A stretch of DNA of 12,556 nt from DASUHT01 sp038230835 (GCA_038230835.1 JBBRMM010000038.1:1-12556), one strand, 5' to 3'. Counted from the stretch's first letter, positions 1-6,101 are shown. Notes: generated by a model from the letters alone, not told the origin. A program made the numbers and translations.

Positions 1-123
1 ATAGTCCCCCGACGTCGCAGCGATCGCACTCGGCGAAACCACCACCAGCGCCGCCAGCGCCCCGGCGACGACGAGCCGCGAACGCCCAACACCAACCCAC
101 AGGCGTCGACACACGAACCCCAT
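1..123 (-). CDS. N-terminal part of an exported protein (partial)
   Basis: The minus strand reads ATG at 123 and stays open to the window edge, giving 41 residues. They form a standard signal peptide: an N-region with CRR and RSR, a hydrophobic core of Leu, Val and Ala (about residues 17-29), then SPSAIAA, a likely signal peptidase I site near residues 33-36, and a mature start of TSGDY. The body lies outside the window, so the function is unknown. The start is uncertain because GTG-CGG-ATG-GGG occurs twice in frame just upstream (about 121-144), offering several start codons. It is divergent from the large gene at 438. An exported protein is well supported; nothing more can be said. Confidence 0.55.
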   Translation of the reverse strand, partial: MGFVCRRLWVGVGRSRLVVAGALAALVVVSPSAIAATSGDY

Positions 124-215
124 CCGCACAATCCCCATCCGCACGAGGATACCCGGCTTGGGCCCGCTGCAGGTAGGAGCAGCGTGATGCGCGGAGGCGA
201 ACGACATCTCAGTCA

Positions 216-302
216 TCGCACCCGGCTGACCGCTACGGCCACCTGTTCCCCGGCAGCCGCCACCAAGCCGCAACCCTCCTCGACGCCTACCTCGCCACGT
301 AG
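216..302 (+). pseudogene. Tyrosine recombinase (phage integrase) C-terminal relic
   Basis: In one frame, codons from 228 to the TAG at 300-302 read DRYGHLFPGS followed by RHQAATLLDAYLAT. This is the typical end of an actinobacterial phage-type integrase. In that family the Tyr of DRYGHL is the catalytic nucleophile, and a short helix rich in Ala and Leu follows. Upstream, the expected LGHxSIxVTL strand is not in the same frame: an ISVI-like stretch appears in a different frame (about 204-215), and no catalytic R, K or HxxR boxes precede it. Only the last 24 residues are recognisable, so this is a remnant and not a gene. It implies that a mobile element or genomic island once ended here. Confidence is good for the family and high that it is not functional. 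Confidence 0.65.
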
Positions 303-423
303 ACCGGACCGGGCACAAGCGGCGGCCGATTCGCCGCGATTAGTGAAACGGGCGGGCGACCCGGTCGCCGACGTCGCCGGTCGCCGACCCGGCGTCGTAC
401 CGTCACCAACAGACATCAGGGTG

Positions 424-429
424 TATGCT
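424..429 (+). promoter_or_regulatory. -10 box TATGCT of the leaderless gene at 438
   Basis: TATGCT fits TANNNT. It ends 8 nt before the ATG at 438, and no Shine-Dalgarno motif lies between. With transcription starting about 7 nt after the box, the mRNA would begin at or within 2 nt of the start codon, as in many actinobacterial leaderless genes. No good -35 is visible at 16-18 nt spacing. Confidence 0.5.
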
Positions 430-437
430 CGTCTGCA

Positions 438-3400
438 ATGAGGGGCTGGGTCGATCGCCGGCGGGCGCGTCGTCGCGTCGTGGTGACCGCGGTGTTCGCG
501 GCACTCGCGCTGCCCGTGACGGGAGCAGCCGGGGCGGGCACGGCCACTGTCTCGACGTGTTCGTTTTCTGCATTACAAACGGCCGTCAAGAAGGGCGGCA
601 CCGTCAACTTCTCGATCAACTGCGACTTTGTCTTCACTAAGACGCTGACGATCCCCTCCACGCTTACCGTCACGATCGACGGCACAGGCCACACCATCAG
701 CTTCGACGGGAACTTCCAGCGCCGATTGATCTCCGTCACCGGGGGAAACCTCACGCTCCACGAGTTGACGGTCCAGCACGGCGAGGTGCTGGCCGCCAAC
801 GGCACAGCGGGTGCAAACGGGACGCCGGGCACGGACGGCACCACGGGCGCCGACGGCACGAACAACACCGACGGGACGGGCGGGCCTGGCGGCGACGCGG
901 GCGCTGGCACCGCCGGCGCGACGGGCACCGCTGGCAAGGCTGGTACCGTAGGCAAGATCGCCAAGGGTGGCGCCATCCTGATCACCTCGGGCTCCGTGAC
1001 GCTGGACACCGTCGACGTGACCAACAACCTGGTGATCGCCGGCAACGGCGGCGCTGGCGGCTCGGGTGGGTTCGGCGGCTTCGGCGGATATGGCGGTAAC
1101 GGTGGCTCAGGCAACTCGCCGACAACCGGCAACGGCGGCGCGGGTGGCAAGGGCGGTGCCGGAGCCAAGGGCGGTGCCGGCGGCAAGGGCGCCACGGGCG
1201 GTGTCGGCGGCCAGGCGCAGGGCGGCGCGATCTGGAACGCGGGATCGCTGACCATCAACAACTCGTCGATCACCGGCAACTTCGCCTACGGCGGCTCCGG
1301 AGGCTCCGGCGGATTCGGCGGTACCGGCGGCTCGGGTGGCTGGGGCGGCTCCGGCGGCGCCGGTGGATCCACGCCGAAGGGATCGTCCGGCTCGGGTGGC
1401 GCCGGCGGCGCCGGTGGCGCCGCCGGCGCAGGCGGAACCGGCGCAGCCGGTGGCATCGGCGGCACTGCGCAGGGCGGGTCGATCTACAGCACCGGCACCA
1501 TCACCACGTCCAGCGGAACGATCTCGGGCATCCTCGAGCCCGGCAGCGGCGGAACCGGCTTCGGTGGCGGGAGCGGCGGCAACGGCGGTCACGGCGGACC
1601 GGGCGGCCCGCCGGGCACGGCCGGCAACGGCGGAAGCGGTGGCGACGGCGGCAGCAACGCCGGCGGGGCGGCCGGGGGCAGCGCCGGTGCTGCCGGCGCC
1701 GGTGGCACGGGCGGCGCGGGGGCCGGGGGTGCTATCTACTCGACGGGGTCGCTCACGGTCGACGGCACCGCGTTCGCGAACACCACCAACACCGGTGGCT
1801 CGGGCGGCGGGGGCGGCTCGCCGGGCTTCGGTGGCAGCGCGGGCTACGGACAAGGCGGCAGCGGAGGAGCGTCGGGAGCGACCGGCCCGACGCCTCCGGT
1901 GAACACGGACGCAGGGCCAGGCGGCGACGGCGGCGGGGCGGGCGCCGGGGCACCCGGGTCAGCGGGCGGTAAGGGCGCGGTCGCAGGGCCGGGCGGTACC
2001 GGCGGGGTGGCGCAGGGTGGTGCGATCGCGTCGACGACAGGAATCGACATCTCGAACGCGACCTTCCAGACCCTGAAGGTGGCAGGCGGCCAGGGTGGCA
2101 GCGGCGGCAACGGCGGCAACACGGTCGGCGGCGGCCCGGGAACGACTGGCGGCCCGGGAGGGTCCGGTGGCCGCGGCGGCGGGGCCACGGGCACTGGCAA
2201 CGGCGGTGACGGCGGGTCGGCACACCCCGGCGGCAACGGCGCCGACGGCGGACCGGCGGGTGCTGGAGCGGTCGGCGGCGTCGGCGGTACGGGCGGCAAC
2301 GGCCAGGGCGGCGCAATCGCGATGCTGGGTCCGGGGACGCTGACTGCCTCGAGCGACAGCTTCGCGACCTGCACAGCCCAGGGCGGCTCCGGCGGGCCCG
2401 GCGGAAACGGCGGCGCGGCCGGGGCGCACGGGGGCGGTGGATCGGGCGGACCGGGCGGCACCGGCGGAAATGGTGGCGGTGGCGCCAGCGGCGGTGCCGG
2501 CCGGCTCGCAGGCGCAGCCGGCAGCGGCGCTGCCGGACCCCTCGGCGGTGCCGGTGGTGCAGGTGGTGCCGGCGGTGCCGGAGGCACCGGCGGCGGGGGA
2601 GCCGTATACGGCGCGCCGGCGGCCACGCTCCTACTGTCCCATTCGTCGTTTGGCTCCAACAAGGCCGTGGGCGGCGCCGGCAGCCAGGGCGGCACCGCGG
2701 GCAACGGCGGCGGCGGCGGATACGGCGGCGGCGGCGGCGCCGGAGGCTCAGGCGGCAGCGGCGGGGCCGGGTCGAGCTCAGGCGGCAGCGGGGCGGCGCC
2801 GGCGCCGGGTGCGGTGGGGCAACAGGGCGGGCCCGGTGGCACCGGTGGTGTTGGCGGTACCGGCGGTGCCGGCGGCCCCGCATTCGGCGGCGCGGTCGAC
2901 AGCGAGGGCACGACCACCCTCGACACGAACACTTTCTCGGGCAACACGGCCAGCGGTGGCGCCGGTAGCTGGGGTGCCACCGGGGGCAACGGTGGCGCCG
3001 GCGGTCCCGCCGGATCGGGCGGCGCGGGTGGCAACGGCGGCAACGGCGGCGGGCCGGATGGCGCGGCCACCGCGGGCGGCGATGGCGGCGGCGGCGGCAA
3101 GGGTGGCAAGGCCGGCACCGGCGGATCCGGAGGCAACGGCGGGGTAGGCGGCAACGCAACAGGCGGGGCGCTCTACACGGCATCGCCGCCTTCGGCCGAC
3201 ACTGGCGACTCGTTCGGCAGCGACGCGGTCACGGCCGGGACGGGTGGCTCGTGCACCAGCACCTGCCACGGCGGCGCTGCCGGCGTAGCCGGGTCGGGTG
3301 GCTCGAGTGGCACGGGTGGGACCGGCGGCACGAACGGCGACCTGAGCACCGAGGCCAACGGCGTGCCGGGTTCCGGCGGCGTCAGCGGGGCGGCCGGCAC

Positions 3401-3461
3401 GGCGGGCGCAGCCGGCGCGGCGGGTGCCAGCGGAACGGCCATCGGCGCGGATCACAACTGA
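438..3461 (+). CDS. Secreted glycine-rich modular beta-helix protein (PE_PGRS-like composition)
   Basis: This is a 1007-residue protein. Residues 1-34 are a signal peptide: an arginine-rich N-region, a VVVTAVFAALALPV core and an AGA cleavage site. Residues 35-115 resemble the N-cap of a right-handed parallel beta-helix, with a Cys pair at 41 and 62, the strands TLTIPSTLTVTIDG and HTISFDG, and a first rung RLISVTGGNLTLHEL. A G-X-Y, collagen-like stretch follows (about 122-172). Then come nine modules of roughly 80-100 residues. Each opens with a beta-helix rung of the type (A/G)QGGAIYSTGSLTVxxxxF and continues into a long Gly-Gly-X loop. Such GGAI rungs occur in polymorphic-outer-membrane and pectate-lyase-like beta-helix proteins; PE/PPE domains are absent. 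Two Cys lie near the C-terminus (GGSCTSTC), with no LPXTG, membrane anchor or autotransporter barrel. It is likely an extracellular structural or adhesive protein, by inference. Minus-strand proline-rich frames here are shadows. Confidence 0.9.
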   Translation: MRGWVDRRRARRRVVVTAVFAALALPVTGAAGAGTATVSTCSFSALQTAVKKGGTVNFSINCDFVFTKTLTIPSTLTVTIDGTGHTISFDGNFQRRLISVTGGNLTLHELTVQHGEVLAANGTAGANGTPGTDGTTGADGTNNTDGTGGPGGDAGAGTAGATGTAGKAGTVGKIAKGGAILITSGSVTLDTVDVTNNLVIAGNGGAGGSGGFGGFGGYGGNGGSGNSPTTGNGGAGGKGGAGAKGGAGGKGATGGVGGQAQGGAIWNAGSLTINNSSITGNFAYGGSGGSGGFGGTGGSGGWGGSGGAGGSTPKGSSGSGGAGGAGGAAGAGGTGAAGGIGGTAQGGSIYSTGTITTSSGTISGILEPGSGGTGFGGGSGGNGGHGGPGGPPGTAGNGGSGGDGGSNAGGAAGGSAGAAGAGGTGGAGAGGAIYSTGSLTVDGTAFANTTNTGGSGGGGGSPGFGGSAGYGQGGSGGASGATGPTPPVNTDAGPGGDGGGAGAGAPGSAGGKGAVAGPGGTGGVAQGGAIASTTGIDISNATFQTLKVAGGQGGSGGNGGNTVGGGPGTTGGPGGSGGRGGGATGTGNGGDGGSAHPGGNGADGGPAGAGAVGGVGGTGGNGQGGAIAMLGPGTLTASSDSFATCTAQGGSGGPGGNGGAAGAHGGGGSGGPGGTGGNGGGGASGGAGRLAGAAGSGAAGPLGGAGGAGGAGGAGGTGGGGAVYGAPAATLLLSHSSFGSNKAVGGAGSQGGTAGNGGGGGYGGGGGAGGSGGSGGAGSSSGGSGAAPAPGAVGQQGGPGGTGGVGGTGGAGGPAFGGAVDSEGTTTLDTNTFSGNTASGGAGSWGATGGNGGAGGPAGSGGAGGNGGNGGGPDGAATAGGDGGGGGKGGKAGTGGSGGNGGVGGNATGGALYTASPPSADTGDSFGSDAVTAGTGGSCTSTCHGGAAGVAGSGGSSGTGGTGGTNGDLSTEANGVPGSGGVSGAAGTAGAAGAAGASGTAIGADHN

Positions 3462-3563
3462 GTCGTGTGTACCGCAGCAGTCCACGCTTCCGTAGCCCGA
3501 CGCGTGTCAGAGTGGCCGCTGGGAAACGAGCGCGAGAGGGTGAACAGGTCGAACACCGGTCAT

Positions 3564-3625
3564 GCCTCGGACGGCCCTGGCCCGGCCGTCCGTGGGACGT
3601 TGGAGCGCTCGGCTCGGAGGCGGGA
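3564..3625 (+). repeat. Dispersed intergenic repeat, copy 1
   Basis: This segment matches 8328-8389 over 62 positions with no gaps and 8 mismatches, counted by eye. It begins GCCTCGGACGGCCCT and ends GGCGGGA. Both copies start within about 110 nt of the upstream stop codon and lie in the same orientation as the upstream gene. Mismatches fall at all three codon positions of the overlapping frame, so conservation is not that of a protein. Confidence 0.7.
3568..3592 (+). terminator. GC-rich hairpin after the glycine-rich gene
   Basis: CGGACGGCC (3568-3576) pairs perfectly with GGCCGTCCG (3584-3592) around a 7-nt loop. It lies about 107 nt past the stop, inside repeat copy 1. There is no U-tract, which is common for actinobacterial terminators. 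It sits between convergent genes, so it could serve either strand. Confidence 0.45.
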
Positions 3626-3872
3626 CGCGGTTGTCGCGTTCAGTCCGCCGGTTCCGGCTCGCCGACGTAGCTCGGGTCGTTGCTGCCGACGATCACGGCT
3701 CCGACCCAGACCGGTAGCGACGGTTCCACCACAGCCCGTGTACCTGGTCTTGGCGGTCGGCCCGTTTCCCGAGTACCGATAGACTGTCCACCCACGGGAC
3801 TTGAATCGCCCGGGCGGTGCCGAGTCACATGAGTGCGCTCCGCCAGCCCTCCACGCCGTTGGGCCAGGCGTC

Positions 3873-4538
3873 TCAGTTTGCGCAGCCGTCGTCGAGGCAG
3901 AGGAACATGACGCCGGTGTTCATTTCGCCGAAGCTCGCGGAGGAGACTTGCGCGGGTGAGGCGGTCAGTCTGGATACCACGCCGCTGGCGACTGCACCGC
4001 GTGTCGGGCCACTAGTCCGCATAACTAGATGGTAGAGGAAGTTGGTGACCTCGATGTCGTCCTCGGTCGTCGGTCGTCGTTGGATCGGGCCCCGTCCCGT
4101 CCAGGTGACGTTGACGTTGATCAACTCGGGGAAGCAACGGTTGATACTCCCGCCGCCAGCCTCGACGCAGGTCAGCGCTTGAATGGTGCCGCTGACCGAT
4201 GCTCCGGTGAGATGCTTCGTGTCGATCGAGAACTGAAAGCCGCTCGTAACGTCGGCGATGGTTGAGACTTCGTGGGTGATGCCCCCTCTCGCGCCGTAGG
4301 TGATGATGTCTTGTCCGACGACAAGCTCATCACTCCCGCCGCGTTGGGTGGTGAGGGTGACCGCCGTCTCGGTCGCTCGCAGCGGCGTCTGGGTCACCCA
4401 GTCAGCCTGAGCGAACGAGCCGACCGTAAAGGTATGCGAGATCGAGCCCATCGGCGGCCCCGGATACGAAGGGGCATTCGCCGACGCCCAGCCGACCTGA
4501 GAGAACCAGATCCCGAGAACCACCCCTGTCGCGATCAA
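3873..4538 (-). CDS. Secreted protein of unknown family
   Basis: The protein has 221 residues if translation starts at the TTG at 4538. The N-terminus IATGVVLGIWFSQVGWASANA is a signal peptide with cleavage near ASA-NAP. The mature part is rich in Thr, Val, Gly and Ser and in alternating hydrophobic residues (ISHTFTVGSF, TAVTLTTQRGG, ELINVNVTWTGRG), suggesting a beta-sandwich. Four Cys (in LTCVEAG, NRCFPE and FLCLDDGC) could form two disulfides. I do not recognise the family. The longer open frame back to 4823 is rejected because it overlaps the promoter and the upstream gene. GGAGGGGG (4560-4553) is the only ribosome binding site, and it lies 14 nt from this TTG, which is long. A TTG at 4552 with ideal spacing is out of frame; one missing base near 4540 would join them and give an MRRG N-region. 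Confidence 0.65.
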   Translation of the reverse strand: MIATGVVLGIWFSQVGWASANAPSYPGPPMGSISHTFTVGSFAQADWVTQTPLRATETAVTLTTQRGGSDELVVGQDIITYGARGGITHEVSTIADVTSGFQFSIDTKHLTGASVSGTIQALTCVEAGGGSINRCFPELINVNVTWTGRGPIQRRPTTEDDIEVTNFLYHLVMRTSGPTRGAVASGVVSRLTASPAQVSSASFGEMNTGVMFLCLDDGCAN

Positions 4539-4564
4539 CCGCCGCGTCGCAACCCCCTCCCTAG

Positions 4565-4600
4565 AGTCTCGATCATCCCAACGTCGCGACACCGTGTCAA
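4565..4600 (-). promoter_or_regulatory. Promoter of the secreted protein gene
   Basis: On the minus strand a perfect TTGACA (4600-4595) is followed after 17 nt by GATGAT (4577-4572), a 4-of-6 match to TATAAT. Transcription would start near 4565, leaving a short leader that contains GGAGGGGG. This supports a translation start near 4538 and not at 4823, and it separates this gene from the zinc-ribbon unit upstream. Confidence 0.55.
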
Positions 4601-4648
4601 GGTCCAGCGCCGCCGCACCGCCCGTTCTACTGCGATGACTTCGGTGTG

Positions 4649-4870
4649 CTACTCCAGGGATTTGGCCTGCTCGATTTCGTGTGCGAGGTTGCCGCAGGCC
4701 GGGCACCTCCACTGCTGCTTGCGCCGTCGGAACCAATCCGTCGGCTCGTGCGCGGCGTCCGCGTGGGCGAGCATGGCATCGTCCCAGATCTTGCGCCGGT
4801 CGGTGGTGCGACAGCGCGAACACCGCCTGACCCAGCGCACGGAATGCCGCTCGCCGACGTCGGTTACCAC
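4649..4870 (-). CDS. Small zinc-ribbon protein
   Basis: The protein has 73 residues. Two CxxC knuckles, CSRC (17-20) and CPAC (56-59), are 35 residues apart, which is the ligand set of a zinc ribbon. The insert between them is charged and helical (RRKIWDDAMLAHADAAHEPT), followed by DWFRRRKQQWRCPACGN. The C-terminal tail is a short charged helix (LAHEIEQAKSLE). I chose the GTG at 4870 because it overlaps the TAA of the membrane microprotein upstream (GTGGTAA), a sign of translational coupling. An in-frame GTG at 4879 and one at 4945 are possible but lie inside the upstream gene. The domain is clear, but its partner (nucleic acid or protein) cannot be told. Coupling to a membrane microprotein suggests that the two products work together. 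Confidence 0.7.
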   Translation of the reverse strand: MVTDVGERHSVRWVRRCSRCRTTDRRKIWDDAMLAHADAAHEPTDWFRRRKQQWRCPACGNLAHEIEQAKSLE

Positions 4871-5001
4871 TGATCCCACCGCTTCTCGCGCTCGGAGCGC
4901 ACCCGGTCTCCGGTGAACCAGAGCAACGCGGCTACGCCCAGACACCCCAGGATGAACACGGCGCCGACCGCCGCGAGTGCGAACTCGACTATCGAAGGCA
5001 T
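4864..5001 (-). CDS. Small single-pass membrane protein (45 aa)
   Basis: ATG at 5001 is preceded by GGTGAGG, a good ribosome binding site with about 2 nt to the start, and the frame runs to TAA at 4866-4864. Residues 5-29 (VEFALAAVGAVFILGCLGVA and following) form one transmembrane helix, followed by a basic and acidic cytoplasmic tail (GDRVRSEREKRWDQW). By the positive-inside rule the N-terminus is outside. It overlaps the zinc-ribbon start, so the two are a coupled unit. No family is recognised. The composition, the ribosome binding site and the overlap argue that it is a real gene despite its length. Confidence 0.65.
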   Translation of the reverse strand: MPSIVEFALAAVGAVFILGCLGVAALLWFTGDRVRSEREKRWDQW

Positions 5002-5031
5002 GCCCTCACCTGATGATGACGGTTGCGGCTC

Positions 5032-5051
5032 TGTCAATCCTTCGTAACGAA
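5032..5051 (-). promoter_or_regulatory. -35-like box beside a near-palindrome
   Basis: On the minus strand TTGACA (5037-5032) lies 30 nt before the ATG at 5001. Directly upstream is TTCGTAACGAA (5041-5051), symmetric apart from its central base. The -10 region is poor: TCAGGT at 18 nt spacing. A regulated promoter is suggested but not proven. Confidence 0.35.
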
Positions 5052-5247
5052 ACGCTTACAGCTGGGCCGTTCCCGCCATTCTTCGGGTTTCGAGGTCGTT
5101 TCTGCGCAACGTTCTGCTTGCTATGGTTTATGAAGGCTGGTCGATCTTCAACAATGAGGCTCTCTTCAATCCGGGGACGCGCGCGTCCCGTCCCTGCTAG
5201 GCACACGGGCAGTTGTGGAGGGGGACGAAGGAAGACGCTGGAGACAC

Positions 5248-5278
5248 TCGGCCCGCCGCCGACTGATCGGCGGGCCGA
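5248..5278. repeat. Hairpin element, copy 1
   Basis: TCGGCCCGCCG (5248-5258) pairs perfectly with CGGCGGGCCGA (5268-5278) around a 9-nt loop. The same arms recur at 5997-6018, where 7 nt of the loop side are absent. It could act as a bidirectional terminator or be a small dispersed palindrome. Confidence 0.6.
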
Positions 5279-5661
5279 CCGCACCAGACATCTTCGTGCG
5301 TCACGTCTCAGCGGCCAGACGTGCCGACTGTGGAATAGAGAACGACCTCGGCGCCGGTTAGACTCGAGGGTCTTTCCAAGCCGCGTGCCGTGCGAGTAGG
5401 CCCCCGACAAGGCCTTCCAAAAACCGCGAGCAGGCGGAAGGTGCACCCCCCGGCGGTGGCCGCTTCTTCGGCAGCCCAGCGTACACTCCTAGTCCTCCCC
5501 GCCGTAACCGAGCCGAGTACCGTCGGTGCTGGGCGGGACGAGCGCGGCTCACCGCTTTCGACGTGGAGCCCAGGGACGACGCCCGCGGCGTTTGGCCATC
5601 CTACGCGCCTTCGATCCCGTCAAGAGCGCGTAAAGGATTCGTACGGGTACCCGCCCAAGCG

Positions 5662-5690
5662 TTGACGCCGGGAGCCGCGTTCGCTACCCA
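5662..5690 (+). promoter_or_regulatory. Promoter of the 58-aa gene
   Basis: TTGACG (5662-5667) is followed after 17 nt by TACCCA (5685-5690). The -35 matches 5 of 6; the -10 is weak. The predicted start near 5697 would give a leader of about 65 nt. Confidence 0.4.
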
Positions 5691-5762
5691 GTGATCAGGG
5701 TCACGGAGTTTCGCGGGCGACGGGGGTCAACCGCGAGGGGCCCGAGACGAAGGAGGTCAGAC

Positions 5763-5939
5763 ATGATCACCGAGCGGATTACGATCGCGGACCGGCGTGT
5801 GGACGTCGTCGCCGCAGCCAAGCACGCGGAACACGCGCTCCGACGCACCGACGCGGGATCGGGCGCGGGCGACGCGTCGGATCGGGAGCCAACCCGACGC
5901 TTCTCCCACGTGTTGGCGCGGCGGATCGTTCTTTCCTGA
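5763..5939 (+). CDS. Hypothetical 58-aa protein
   Basis: The start is set by AAGGAGGTC (5750-5758), an almost perfect Shine-Dalgarno 5 nt before the ATG at 5763. An earlier in-frame ATG at 5691 has none. The product is soluble and charged: MITERITIADRRVDVVAAAK, then an Ala- and Arg-rich helix, an acidic Gly/Asp turn, and a basic end (RRFSHVLARRIVLS). No known domain is recognised, and there are no Cys, signal or membrane segments. The N-terminus looks like a strand followed by a helix, as in small DNA-binding or antitoxin-like proteins, but that is only an impression. Two hairpins follow the stop, so it is probably monocistronic. The quality of the ribosome binding site makes a real gene likely. 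Confidence 0.5.
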   Translation: MITERITIADRRVDVVAAAKHAEHALRRTDAGSGAGDASDREPTRRFSHVLARRIVLS

Positions 5940-5946
5940 CGATCCG
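5922..5946 (+). terminator. Hairpin spanning the stop of the 58-aa gene
   Basis: CGGATCG (5922-5928) pairs with CGATCCG (5940-5946). The 11-nt loop contains TTCTTTCC and the TGA stop codon. Confidence 0.35.
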
Positions 5947-5948
5947 AC

Positions 5949-5977
5949 GGGTGGGGCGACCGGGGGGCGCCCCACCC
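5949..5977 (+). terminator. Strong GC hairpin terminator
   Basis: GGGTGGGGCG (5949-5958) pairs perfectly over 10 bp with CGCCCCACCC (5968-5977) around a 9-nt G-rich loop, 9 nt after the stop of the 58-aa gene. There is no U-tract. It is a probable intrinsic terminator of the actinobacterial type. Confidence 0.6.
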
Positions 5978-5996
5978 ATCACGATCCATCAGCGAA

Positions 5997-6018
5997 GGCC
6001 CGCCGATCGGCGGGCCGA
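5997..6018. repeat. 20-nt perfect palindrome, hairpin element copy 2
   Basis: GGCCCGCC-GATC-GGCGGGCC (5997-6016) is a perfect palindrome. The run GATCGGCGGGCCGA is identical to 5265-5278, and the left arm matches 5250-5257, so this is a shortened copy of the hairpin at 5248. It ends 2-4 nt before the first zinc-module start codon and could mask translation or be an operator. Confidence 0.6.
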
Positions 6019-6020
6019 GA

Positions 6021-6101
6021 ATGTCGCAGCCCTTCAACGACCCAGACGCCTGGTTCTGCTCGCTCTGCGGCTCCCTCCGGCTCCACCTCACCGACGCCTG
6101 A
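6021..6101 (+). CDS. 26-aa ORF, half zinc module
   Basis: ATG at 6021 gives MSQPFNDPDAW followed by FCSLCGSLRLHLTDA. The FCxxCG...H part resembles the second half of the modules in the next gene (FCALCGHPATSH and FCARCGHDRGNH). The TGA stop (6099-6101) overlaps the next ATG by one base (TGATG), so translation could be coupled. No convincing ribosome binding site is seen; the palindrome at 5997-6016 occupies that place. It is either a true microprotein or the 5' end of a gene now split by a frameshift, of which the following ORFs are the rest. Confidence 0.4.
   Translation: MSQPFNDPDAWFCSLCGSLRLHLTDA

Larger units (their letters stand above)
124..437. other. Intergenic region with integrase relic and promoter
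   Basis: This 314-bp gap separates two divergent genes for exported proteins. It holds a decayed tyrosine-recombinase tail (216-302) and, at its right end, the predicted -10 box of the gene at 438. The rest (303-400) is GC-rich, with CGACGTCGCC-type and GTCGCCGACC-type short repeats. I see no intact gene there. The open frame at 184-441 has no ribosome binding site and no protein-like composition. Confidence 0.6.
3462..3872. other. Convergent intergenic region with repeat and hairpin
   Basis: This 411-bp gap lies between convergent genes. It carries copy 1 of a dispersed 62-bp repeat with a strong hairpin (3568-3592), the probable terminator of the large gene. At 3640-3732 on the minus strand a GTG-started frame of 30 residues (VEPSLPVWVGAVIVGSNDPS and so on) looks protein-like but has no ribosome binding site; it may be a gene remnant. 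The overlapping plus-strand frame ending at 3782 is equally unsupported. Nothing else is recognised. Confidence 0.5.
5002..5762. other. Long gene-poor intergenic region with hairpins
   Basis: This 760-bp stretch lies between divergent units and has no frame with both a ribosome binding site and protein-like composition. Toward the left are a TTGACA on the minus strand (5037-5032) and the near-palindrome TTCGTAACGAA (5041-5051), possible promoter and operator of the membrane/zinc unit. There follow a 16-nt palindrome GGGACGCGCGCGTCCC (5174-5189), a strong hairpin (5248-5278), and at the right a promoter for the gene at 5763. Part of it (about 5050-5165) is less GC-rich than the rest. A structured RNA is possible, but I match no known family: SRP RNA, tmRNA and RNase P hallmarks were looked for and not seen. 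Confidence 0.5.

Noticed and set aside
1844..3154. Long proline-rich minus-strand frame opposite the glycine-rich gene
   Set aside because: Gly codons GGC/GGT read as GCC/ACC and CCN-type codons on the other strand; this and the other long frames in 438-3461 are shadows of the repeat.
3760..3815. tRNA T-arm-like TTCAAGTCCC on the minus strand
   Set aside because: The T-stem does not pair (A53-C61 type mismatch and others) and no D-arm or anticodon arm could be folded.
3873..4823. Start of the secreted protein at 4823
   Set aside because: The extra 95 residues lack protein character, overlap the zinc-ribbon gene and precede a good TTGACA promoter.
5122..5199. Plus-strand 25-codon frame MVYEGWSIFNNEALFNPG
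   Set aside because: No ribosome binding site, A/T-rich third positions unlike neighbours, and part of it overlaps a palindrome.
5380..5450. SRP RNA-like CAGGCGGAAGG
   Set aside because: The conserved GGTCAGG...GGAAGGAAGCAGCC core is absent and flanking sequence does not form the long SRP hairpin.
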